Shown here: piece after piece, positions 32,480 through 41,400 of the stretch
How positions within the stretch are numbered: position 1 is the stretch's first letter
How the letters are laid out: every line of letters starts with the position of its first letter
Notes under the pieces: model-generated
Database searches by the model: none
What the model was told of the DNA's origin: nothing
Seen by the model: only the letters and a program-made list of their open reading frames with translations
Source: Dichetophora obliterata
Taxonomy: Eukaryota; Arthropoda; Insecta; Diptera; Sciomyzidae
Length of the DNA stretch: 64,000 bases
Reading direction: 5' to 3'
Assembly: GCA_963920525.1 (NCBI GenBank)
Contig: OY986437.1
Span: 198,296,511 to 198,360,510 of the forward strand
Translations under genes and position numbers: made by a program

Positions 32480-32949
32480 AAAAAAAATCAAACAAAATAT
32501 TAACAACTCGCGCACGATGACACTTAAAACTAAAAAATAATTAAAAACATGTTCACGAAATACTTGATTTTGTAAAATGATTCGAAAATTTGAGATAGTT
32601 AACAACCTATCCTTTCGCTTAATTCTTTGTGGTATGGGAAAGGGCATACCTGTAAAGCACCACCTGGAGTGTTTTTATTTATCTTCAATGAGTACTCTAC
32701 CCCAATATATGTTAATGTATACTAACTTTTTAAATTTACTTAAGAGTAATTAAGTTAAAAATGTTTCGTTTGTTTGATACCAATAAGCAAAAAGTTACAA
32801 AAGTTACAAAAAGAAAAAAACGATTCGAAATTAAAATTTTTGACTGTAACGCAAATTTTTTTGTTGTTTTTTTCAGTTATTAAATTGCTTCAGTCAAAGT
32901 AGCAAAAGTCGTCAAATTTTTAAAGCAACCACTGTTTCCATAAATTCAA
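32480..32949. other. Spacer, no gene
   Basis: AT-rich target DNA of the RTE, with no recognisable gene. From about 32880 on, CAGTCAAAG-type words lead into the hairpin. Confidence 0.45.
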
Positions 32950-33586
32950 AACTTACTACTTCTTAAACTTGTGCTTGAGAAAAATCAAACAGTCAAAGCA
33001 AAAGCAAAAAAAAAAAATCCGATAGACTGCAAAGGACTTCAGCAGTCGACAGTTTCAGCAGTTTTTGTTTTGATTGACTGAAACTCTGAACAAAATCGAA
33101 AGTCGAAGCTACAGCAGCTGTTAAACTTTTGAAAGTCGAAGCAGCATTAGTTTTTCAATAGTGTATTTGGAGGTGGCAACCCTATAATTTCAAAATTTTA
33201 CAATTTTTAAATTCTGACAACGGATTCTAATTCAGCGACCCATTTTTACCCTTTAGTTCGCGCCAGCCCCGAATTCGTAAAAATAAAATAATTAAGGTGG
33301 CAACCCTATCCACCATTTTTAATTTTAAAATTCTGACTTCAGATTCGAAATCAGCGACCCCCTAACACTGTTGAAAAATTGATGCTGCTTCGACTTTCAA
33401 AAATTTAACAGCTGCTGATGCTTCGACTTTCGATTTTGTTCAGAGGTTCAGCCAATCAAAACAAAAACTGCTGAAACTGTCGACTGCTAAAGTGCTTCGC
33501 AGTCTATCGGATATTTTTTTGCATTTGCTTTGACTGCGACTGTTTGATTTTTATAAGCATAAGTTTCAGCAGCAGCAAAGTTCTTA
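32950..33586. repeat. Long imperfect hairpin (foldback), arms about 200 bp
   Basis: Left arm (about 32950-33164) and right arm (about 33365-33586) are inverted copies, roughly 85-90% alike by eye. Shared blocks are TCCGATAGACTGC, GCAGTCGACAGTTTCAGCAG, TTTTTGTTTTGATTG, AACAAAATCGAAAGTCGAAG and CAGCAGCTGTTAAA. The 200-bp centre holds a separate 70-bp direct duplication starting GGTGGCAACCCTAT (33172 and 33295). No transposase and no clear target duplication. It could be a foldback element or a hairpin-RNA locus. Confidence 0.85.
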
Positions 33587-34204
33587 AACGCTGGTTTTTT
33601 ATATTTTTCATTAAATTTTTTTTTTGTCTAAAAGTTCAATCCAAAAAAAGTCCATGCATTTTTTATGAAAAAAAACGGTGGAAAATTTTTTTTTGTTGTC
33701 ACAATAATAAGTGAAAATTGTATTTTTTATATTCTTCCATACGAGTTTTTATGTAAAAACTGTTTCAGTTTGACACAACATTTGTTCTTTTTTTTTAAGA
33801 AAAATGCAAATGTCCTTTGATTTTTGTAACGAATTGAATTTTTTAAACATGCTTAGCCTTCTAATTTCTAAAAATTTTTTTGGCCCCCGCCCAACTTCTT
33901 CTCATCAACTATTTAAGTTTGTGTGACTGTTTGTTTTGGCAAGTTTATATTCAATCTAAGGAAATACATGGAATGTATGGTTTTTGCTTTTATATAAATA
34001 TTTTATCGAAAAAGTTATCGTGATTTTATAATGTAAAATCTATTACAAAAAATAAATTTCGTTGATGGAAAAAATGCAACATTTCCAAAATTCAACAGTT
34101 ACATGGCGTTATGAACATATGCTTATCGCAATCCAAGCCGATTTTACTTCCGAGTAACACCGGTTACATTAGCAATAATGCAAAAAAAAATAAATAATTT
34201 AAAA
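33587..34204. other. Spacer, no gene
   Basis: AT-rich, without coding frame or repeat ends. A short polypurine or G/C-containing patch (GGCCCCCGCCCAACTTC at about 33881) is the only deviation. Confidence 0.4.
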
Positions 34205-34545
34205 AATGTTGATTTTATATAATTTAAATACCAATTCTAAATTTTTGATAGTTTAAATCATAATTGATTTTAAATACAAATTCTAGTTGTTTGATAGCTT
34301 AAAATCGTTTACTGAGCTTTAGGTCAAAGTTAATACAATTAATTGTTCTAACGAATCTTTCCAAAGAAACAACAACTTTTTTTTCAAAAAAAAATTGTTC
34401 TAACTTTGACCTTAATAAACGATTTTAAACTATCAAACAACTAGAATTTGTATTTAAAATCAAGTATGATTTAAACTATCAAACATTCAGAATTTGTATT
34501 TAAATCATATAAAATCAACATAATAAATAACAAGGTCATTTAGAA
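34205..34545. repeat. Foldback element FB34, complete hairpin
   Basis: Left arm 34205-34355 and right arm 34393-34545 are inverted copies: AATGTTGATTTTATATAATT, TCTAGTTGTTTGATAG, AAAATCGTTTACTGAGC and their complements. The short loop is CTTTCCAAAGAAACAACAAC plus a T/A run. The right arm ends with AACATAATAAATAACAAGGT. Single-arm or broken members lie at 6976, 10836 and 26363. No coding capacity. Confidence 0.85.
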
Positions 34546-35060
34546 AAAACTTTAATTAAAAAAATAATAATCTAATAGAAGAGTTAAAATTTAATTCACT
34601 ATTTCATAAAAAATAATCAAAGTAAATTTCTAAAGCTTCGGAGTGCAAAATTAATCTATTCCAGAAATTAGCATACATTTACACCATGTTCCGTACTTAT
34701 GAAAGATTTTTAGGTTCTTGCCATTTTTTGTGCCTGTCTGGTTGAAACCTTTTTTGTTAAATAGTTTGTGTTTAACTATGATTTATCATTAGCTTCGTTT
34801 TTCGAACTGGTTTTGAAATTAATAGACACTGTAAACATAAATTTGTAAACACATTCATTTTTTTATACCATTTTGCTATCAGTCTCGATGTGCTAACACA
34901 CGTGTCGAAAGTTTCCGCAAGAGTTAGATTTTGTTTCTTATGTAAATTAATTAAACAAACTACCAAGTAACACTGGGAATATCAGATAGTGCTTTTTTCT
35001 CTTTGGTAGATTGAACCAATGCTCAGGGGATACCCCCTTTAAATGTGTAGGCATTGTGTT
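34546..35060. other. Spacer, no gene
   Basis: AT-rich. The small minus-strand frame at 34772-34966 has no domain. Nothing else seen. Confidence 0.4.
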
Positions 35061-35515
35061 GATTCAAAAGATGGGCGATAGTTAGTGGCGAGGGTGGAAA
35101 AATGGAGTAGTGTTGGTGAAGATTTATTTTAAATTTGCACAGCTCAAACCGCTAGGAAACACGCTCGCTGGGAGACCACAACTTTGCTGTGCGACCAAAA
35201 AAACGAATTATCACTGTAATTCGAGATTATGTTGTGCATCGAAGCAATACTGAAGGAGTAAGCTTGGGCAGCAGCCCGATTGGACCTAGAAAATACGACC
35301 TGGTGGCGTCAGTTCATGTATTTGCCTTGAACACTTCCCATGGTAAGGCCTATACAGAAGGCTGAGGAAACTAAAATTGCGTCGATGACAAAGAGAGTTG
35401 AGAGAGGATGAAATATTTTCATTTTCTATCAAATATATCGCACGACGCACATTGTAACGAGGTGGACAGAAGTAGGCATGGAAAAAAGTCATAAAGTCGT
35501 AAAAGAAAGTATGCA
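35061..35515 (-). pseudogene. LINE ORF2 C-terminal fragment, minus strand
   Basis: On the minus strand from about 35515 the frame reads NSLCHRRNFSFLSLLYRPYH, then GKCSRQIHELTPPGRIF. This matches the conserved C-terminal LINE block 'SLxxRRxxxxLxLFYRxxxGxCSxxLxxxxPP'. After a stop at about 35286 the continuation reads LPASVFPSGLSCANLKxIFT, the last block in these proteins ('LPxxxFPxxYNxxxFK'). No reverse transcriptase core survives, and the fragment ends near 35060 in AT-rich DNA. The clade cannot be fixed; jockey/R1-group elements have this layout. Confidence 0.65.
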
Positions 35516-35776
35516 AATTTATAGTTAAGATCCTTAATTATGTGAATCTAAAAGGGTTAATCTATATCTTTCCATTTGTTGTAGTTATGATCTTTATCTG
35601 CTGCCTTGAACATTTTACGAAATTTCAGTGTTTATAGTTTTGTACTGAATGTTTTCCAAAATCCCGAAAATTTCATTGTTAAGTTCATATACAAAACTTT
35701 GGAAAAATATATTTTACAAGTTCAAAAAAAAAATTAAAAAATTTTCATATCCTAGAAATTCATTACACTACAATAA
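35516..35776. other. Short AT-rich spacer
   Basis: Nothing recognisable. ATAA at 35773-35776 is the left target duplication of the next element. Confidence 0.4.
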
Positions 35777-35824
35777 CCCTTTCAGACCTGAAGCTAAGCT
35801 ACTGAGAATTTTTTAAGATTTTTT

Positions 35825-38397
35825 GGAGTAAATTTACGGGTGATTTTAATCTTGGTAATATTGTTTGGAACTTGGACAATGATGATAATTATTTAACTCC
35901 ATTTAATGTTAATAGTGATATTGAGTCACTCCTTATTGATTTTTTTAGCCAATATAATTTAATTCAGATTAATAACTTGTCTAATGATAATAATCGTATT
36001 TTAGACCTCATTTTTGTTGATAAAGAATTATCTATAATGATTGACGTTCCGAGTGCTCCTATTTTTGGAAAATCTATTCATCATACACCTATAATTTTAG
36101 AGATGTCTGTTATACACTATCAAAATCAGAACCTATCTCAAAGATCTGTGCACGATTACAATCGAGTTAATTTGGAAGCAATGAAGCATTATCTTGATTC
36201 TTGTAATTGGGACTCAATGTTCTTAGGACTTAGTCTTAATTGCATGTATGATAAATTTTTAACTAACTTTAAAGATGCAATTATAAAATTTGTGCCTTTA
36301 AAAACAGTAAAAAAAAATAATAATCCTCCGTGGTTCAATAAGAGACTATGTAATCTTAAAAACAAACAAAATAAAGCATATAAGCGATTTCGTGAATCGA
36401 AAGAAGATATTCGTCTTAAATCCATGTATTTGACTTGCCAACTCAATTTTGACACACTCAACAAATTTCTTTATAAATCGTATTTATTGTCTACTGAAGA
36501 CGAACTACAAAATAATAGTAAATTTTTTTGGTCTTATTTGAATACTAAAAGAAAAACTAATGGCTTGCCTAGTCTAATGCGTTATCTTGACGATTGCTCA
36601 GAGGATACCGAAACTATTTGCAACTTTTTTGCTGAAAATTTTAAATCTGCTTACTCTAATGATAGTTTTGACGTTTCCAATTTTAGGGTGCCTAATGCTA
36701 TATGCGACATAAGCACCATTAATATTACTGAATTTGATGTTGAACTTTCACTGCAGGATATAAAAGGAAAAACATCTGAAGGACCTGACGGTATTGCACC
36801 AATTTTGTTAAAACTTTGTGCAAAGTCATTAGCATATCCTTTGTACCTAATTTTTAATAAGTCTATTGCCACTGGAGCGTTCCTAGATTCTTGGAAAGTA
36901 TCTCATATTGTTCCAATCTATAAGTCTGGTCCGAAGGAAGACGTTTGCAACTATAGACCAATTTCTATAATCTGTGCAATACCAAAACTTTTTGAAAAAA
37001 TAGTTTGTGAAAAAATTTCACCATGTTTTGTTAATGTTTTGTCTGAGTATCAACATGGATTCCGTGCTGGTAGATCAACTGTTACTAATCTAGTTTTGTT
37101 TTCTAATTACATTGTTAATTCATTTGTTAGTCGTTTGCAAACCGATGTCATATTTACTGACTTTGCTAAACCTTTTGACAAGGTACACCATGCCTCTTTA
37201 GTGTTCAAACTTGAGTGTCTAGGATTCCGTGGTGAGTTTATTAAATGGTTGAACTCATACTTATGTAACCGTGTACAACTTGTAAAAATAAATTATTCCC
37301 TTTCGTGTCCTATAAGTGTGTCATCTGGTGTCCCTCAAGGAAGTCACCTTGGTCCGTTGTTGTTCTTACTTTTCATTAATGATCTTCCCCATGTTATTAA
37401 ATATTCTCAGTGTCTGTTGTTTGCAGATGACTTAAAATTATATCGTTCCGTAAAGTCTGTTGAAGATTGTTGTCTTTTACAGACTGATTTAAACTCAGTT
37501 GCCTCGTGGTGTACCTCTAATAATCTTTGTCTTAATATTTCAAAATGTCAATCGTTCTCTTTTTATAGAATCAGTTCAGCAATATTTTATAGCTACAGTA
37601 TTAATAATCTCACTCTTGATAGAGTATATCTTAAAAAAGATTTAGGCGTAATTTTTGATCGCCAGCTTAATTTCAAAGATCATTTTGATTATGTCATACC
37701 TAAGGCCTACTCTATGCTAGGATTTTTAAAGAGGAACTCTAAAGATTTTAGAAATCCTCTTACAATCAAGGTACTATTTGAATGCCTGGTAAGACCTTAC
37801 CTAGAATACTGTTGTGTCATATGGAATCCCTCATATGCCTCGCATATTCGGAGACTGGAGAGAGTCCAGAAAGTTTTTTCTAAATATCTGTTCTCAAAGT
37901 TGAATTGGCAAATCAATTTACCTTCATATAAAACACGTTGTGCTTTGTTTAGTCTGAATTCACTTGAATGTCGCCGCATAATGTATTCTGTTGTTTTTAT
38001 TAGAGATGTCATTCACTGTAATATTCAATGTCCATGTATCTTAACCATGATTAATTTTTATTCACCTAGTAGAAACCTAAGAGGATGTTTCCATTTTCGT
38101 TGCAATACACTGAGAAGCAACTTTGCTCAGCAAGAGCCATTGGCTCATTGTCTTCGCATAACTAATTTATTGTTAGCTGATATTGATATTTTTAATAATT
38201 GTTCTAGACATTGTTTTAAAAGCAATCTCTTTCTAGTCCTTAACCAAATAGGGGTACTCGAACGTTTTTAATTTATGTTATTTGTTATTATTTTTTTAAG
38301 TTATTTGTAATTTTTATGTAATCAATTATTTTGTATAGTCTGTAAGAGATGTCATCTCTGTTTGACAAGCAATAAATAAATAAATAAATAAATAAAT
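35825..38397 (+). mobile_element. 5'-truncated CR1/jockey-group LINE
   Basis: A single-ORF remnant starting inside the endonuclease at the GDFN motif. It ends with a short 3' UTR (38272-38370) and a TAAA-repeat tail (about 38370-38397). 5' truncation with an intact tail is the usual outcome of incomplete target-primed reverse transcription. No target duplication is obvious because the flanks are AT-rich. A relative with the same tail type is at 48430-50981. Confidence 0.85.
35836..38271 (+). CDS. LINE ORF2 (truncated endonuclease, full RT), open frame
   Basis: The frame is open from the truncation point to TAA 38269-38271; the first Met, at 35872, is internal. It begins TGDFNLGNIVWN (endonuclease GDFN motif) and RILDLIFVD, with SIHHTPIILEM in the place of the terminal SDH motif. 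The linker follows (NNNPPWFNKRLCNLKNK). RT then starts KTSEGPDGIAPILLKLC and YRPISIICAIPKLFEKIV. Block A is VIFTDFAKPFDKVHH, where Pro replaces the usual Ala of DFxKAFD. Block B is SSGVPQGSHLGPLLFLLFIN, block C is CLLFADDLKLY. LKKDLGVIFDRQLNFKDH, LVRPYLEYCCVIWNP and IRRLERVQKVF are C-terminal blocks of the CR1/jockey group. No stop is seen over 800 codons, implying a fairly young insertion, but it cannot be autonomous because most of the endonuclease is missing. Confidence 0.85.
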   Translation, partial: TGDFNLGNIVWNLDNDDNYLTPFNVNSDIESLLIDFFSQYNLIQINNLSNDNNRILDLIFVDKELSIMIDVPSAPIFGKSIHHTPIILEMSVIHYQNQNLSQRSVHDYNRVNLEAMKHYLDSCNWDSMFLGLSLNCMYDKFLTNFKDAIIKFVPLKTVKKNNNPPWFNKRLCNLKNKQNKAYKRFRESKEDIRLKSMYLTCQLNFDTLNKFLYKSYLLSTEDELQNNSKFFWSYLNTKRKTNGLPSLMRYLDDCSEDTETICNFFAENFKSAYSNDSFDVSNFRVPNAICDISTINITEFDVELSLQDIKGKTSEGPDGIAPILLKLCAKSLAYPLYLIFNKSIATGAFLDSWKVSHIVPIYKSGPKEDVCNYRPISIICAIPKLFEKIVCEKISPCFVNVLSEYQHGFRAGRSTVTNLVLFSNYIVNSFVSRLQTDVIFTDFAKPFDKVHHASLVFKLECLGFRGEFIKWLNSYLCNRVQLVKINYSLSCPISVSSGVPQGSHLGPLLFLLFINDLPHVIKYSQCLLFADDLKLYRSVKSVEDCCLLQTDLNSVASWCTSNNLCLNISKCQSFSFYRISSAIFYSYSINNLTLDRVYLKKDLGVIFDRQLNFKDHFDYVIPKAYSMLGFLKRNSKDFRNPLTIKVLFECLVRPYLEYCCVIWNPSYASHIRRLERVQKVFSKYLFSKLNWQINLPSYKTRCALFSLNSLECRRIMYSVVFIRDVIHCNIQCPCILTMINFYSPSRNLRGCFHFRCNTLRSNFAQQEPLAHCLRITNLLLADIDIFNNCSRHCFKSNLFLVLNQIGVLERF

Positions 38398-38784
38398 GGT
38401 GTTTATATGATTTGAAAACATATTTATTGCCTAAATTTTGATATTTTCATATCCTTCAAGGATTTTCACGAAAACGAAAGTTTGTACTGAAAATATTTTT
38501 TTTGCATCAAATGTTGTATATTAGTGTAGTATATTAGTTTATGAAAAAACCAACTAACTTCTACGACTCATATAAAAAAAAATTAAATGTGACGCAAGAA
38601 TTTCGTGAAAATTTATGAAACGATAAAATTAACAGCTAAACAATATGAAAGGCAAACATAAACAATAACCTACACAATCGATACATGTAAAATTAATAAA
38701 CACTCGTGAAATAGCAGTAATGATATTTAGACTAGAAGTGACCCGCACAATCGATGCATCACGGTCTGAAAGGGATAAGGACTT

Positions 38785-39575
38785 TATGAAAACTTTTCTA
38801 AAGCATGTTCTAATGGAAATGCGAAAATTTATATGAAAAAAATAACAAATTTTTCATAAAGTTTCAAACGCAATTAAACAAAAAGAACATTTTTGTTTTT
38901 TCATATTTAAGTTGGTCTTAAAATAACTTCTTCTCAGCACATTCTGAAGATTTGGGAAGCCGAAACTAAAAAAAGGATTTTATGACCTATTTCAAATTTA
39001 TTTGAAAAAATAACAAATTTTTCATAAAGTTTCAAACGCAATTAAACAATAAGGAAATTTTTGTTTTTTTTTTAAGTTTGTCTTAAAATAACTTTTTCTC
39101 AGCACATTCTGAAGATTTGGGAAGCAGAAACTAAAAAAAAGGATTTTATGACCTATTCCCTGAATCATTTTGTGACGAAAATGCGCAAATTTATATGAAA
39201 AAATAACAAATTTTTCATAAAGTTTCAAACGCAATCAAACAATAAGGAAATTTTTGTTTTTTTTTTTAAGTTTGTCTTAAAATAACTTTTTCTCAGCACA
39301 TTCTGAAGATTTGGGAAGCCGAAACTAAAAAAAAAGGATTTTATGACCTATTCCCTGAAGCATTTTTTGACGAAAATGTGCAAATTTATATGAAAAAATA
39401 ACAAATTTTTCATAAGTTTTCAAACACAATTACAAAATAAAAACATTTTTATATTTTTTTATTTTTAAGCGTGTGTTAAAATATTTCTTTCCTAACACAT
39501 TTCCAAAATTTGGTCTCAAACTACTTTTAAGTAAGGATTTTATGACCACTTTTCTTAAGCATGCTTTGACGGAAA
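38785..39575. repeat. Tandem satellite-like repeat, about four copies of 168-195 bp
   Basis: The phrase TTTCATAAAGTTTCAAACG recurs at about 38852, 39020, 39213 and (diverged) 39408. Each copy continues through TTTTTGTTTTTT, GTCTTAAAATAACTT, CTCAGCACATTCTGAAGATT, TGGGAAGC and GGATTTTATGACC. The first copy starts just right of the piggyBac-like element; the last decays near 39575. Confidence 0.9.
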
Positions 39576-39849
39576 AGAACACCAATTGCGTACCAAAAAA
39601 TACATGACAAGTTGACAATCCACATTTGATACAAAAAAAGGGCTCACTTTAAGACTTTATTGTGTAAAGACTCTAATACACAGAGACTTGAAAATTGTTT
39701 ACGTAAATAAAACAAAAATCAATATCCTAAAAATTTTTAATTTTTATGCATTTTTTTCTTAGTGTCGAAAAAAAAGTCGTTTTCAGCCAGGGCGAAGATT
39801 TCACGAGTTGTACGCATCGTAGTTCCTCTTACATATTTGCTAGGGCGTT
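39576..39849. other. Short spacer
   Basis: AT-rich, no gene. Confidence 0.4.
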
Positions 39850-40290
39850 GACTACAACAATCATTAGAATTATTAAGTTTGATAACAATTTATTCTCACT
39901 GCGCGGCTTCTTCGAACACAGTGTCATTCTCAACAGTTGTCTGAAAGTTTTCTAACTGCCGGTGATATTGATATCATGCTAATATCCGAAACTCACTTAA
40001 CAAATAAGAATAATTTCTTAATCGAAGGATTTCATTTCTATAAAAAAAATCACCCTGTTGGAAAACCACGAGGGGGAACAGGCATACTTATAAAAAATCG
40101 ATTAAAACATTATCCTTTAGAAGAGTTTGCTAAAGACTACTTACAAGCAACATCTATATTTCTACAATGCATGTCCGAAAATATCACACTCTGAACGCAG
40201 CGTATTTCCCCCCAAAGTATCGTGTGTCAAACTTGCAATTTATTGAGTTTTTTAGTACACTTGAAAAAAATTTTATAGCGGCACATTTAT
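39850..40290 (+). pseudogene. jockey-type LINE endonuclease fragment
   Basis: The frame at 39937-40194 reads DIDIMLISETHLTNKNNFLI, then GFHFYKKNHPVGKPRGGTGI and KDYLQATSIFLQ. These are the N-terminal endonuclease blocks of jockey (E in SETH, 'RGGTAI', 'QATSI'). After a frameshift near 40195 the block YFPPKYRVSNLQFIEFFSTL continues to about 40285, and GGDYN is not reached. Before 39937, RIIKFDNNLFSL in another frame resembles the usual start 'LRIxQWNANGL'. RT and all later parts are absent. Confidence 0.75.
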
Positions 40291-40689
40291 AGCAGAAAAC
40301 CGACAAAACTTGTTTTGCCCAAAATAAGTTTGTGAAGTTGGTATCATACTTGTCATGAAATAACGTTTCTGATGACAACTCTTATTTGAATTTTTAACCT
40401 TGTAAACACAATCAAATACCGTTCATGTGAGATCTCTGCTCTTTTGTGTATCACAATAAAAAGTCAATACCGTGTATTTTTAAGTGGTTTTCGTTAAATT
40501 TTTTAGTAATTTTCAATATTTTAACCATGGAACAAAATTCTTTTATATATTATATTTTATGTTTTATTTTAATTTTTAAGCTTCATTAAAAACAGTTAAA
40601 AAATTAGGTTAAAAATAACTGTTTCAATGTTGTTTAAAAAAATTACAGGTGAAGGCAGGTGTTACAACATATTTCTTTTATATCGTTAC
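40291..40689. other. Spacer, no gene
   Basis: AT-rich, without recognisable feature up to the tandem repeats. Confidence 0.4.
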
Positions 40690-41400
40690 TGTATACTAGC
40701 TGAAACCCGGCGCGTTGCTGCCACGCCCCCGTTGCCAAACTGCCATAAAATGTTATCAGTAAACATGCATGTGCAAATTGAGTTTGAATACTGAATTCCG
40801 AGGCTGTGCGACCTATAACTCGAAAGCAATTCGATATCGCAAATTTGGGCTGTATGGAAGGTGCCACTTACCATTTTACAACGCCCATTAAATTTGATCA
40901 GTGAACGGCACGTGTACATTGTGGTCGAATACCGAATTCCGAGGCTGTACGACCTATACTTCCAAATCTATTCGATCTCACAAATTTGGGAGGTACCACG
41001 CGCCCTTGTCTAACGCCCATAAATTTTGATCAGTGAAACGGCATATGTAAATCGTGGTCGCATAATGAATTCTTAGGCTGTGCAGCCTAAAACTTCAAAG
41101 CTATTCGATATCGCAAATCGAAAATTTGGGTTGTATGGTAGGTGCCACGCCTCCTGAACGGCATGTGTAAGTTGTGGTAGAATACCAAATTCCATGGCTG
41201 TGCGAACTATAACTCAAAAGATATTCGATATAGCAAATTATGGGAGATTGCCACGCCCCCTTGTCTAACTCCCATAAAATGTTATCAGCAAAACGACATG
41301 TGTAAATTGTGCTCAAATACCGAATTCCGAGGCTGTGCGGTCTATAACTCCAAAGATATTCGATATCTCAAATTTGGGTTGTAAAGAGGGTGGTGCCACG
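40690..41400. repeat. Tandem array A, five units of about 121-138 bp
   Basis: Starts TATACTAGCTGAAACCCGGC. Units are marked by AATTCCGAGGCTGTGCGACC and variants at about 40796, 40934, 41068, 41189 and 41323. Each continues through TATTCGATATCGCAAATTTG, GTGCCACGCCCCC and ATGTGTAAATTGTGGTCGAA. It passes directly into the related array B. Minus-strand frames through it are artefacts of the repeat. Confidence 0.85.

Larger units (their letters stand above)
35777..38774. mobile_element. piggyBac-like non-autonomous element hosting a LINE
   Basis: The 12-bp inverted ends CCCTTTCAGACC (35777-35788) and GGTCTGAAAGGG (38763-38774) are exact and start CCC as piggyBac termini do. ATAA lies outside on both sides (35773-35776 and 38775-38778), a variant of the TTAA target. 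The original element would be about 430 bp. The rest is the CR1-group LINE inserted near its left end, so the interior before insertion was 35777 to about 35825 plus about 38398-38774. Confidence 0.6.

Noticed and set aside
38785..39575. CRISPR-like direct repeats
   Set aside because: Units are long, contiguous and near-identical throughout with no unique spacers; this is an animal genome satellite.
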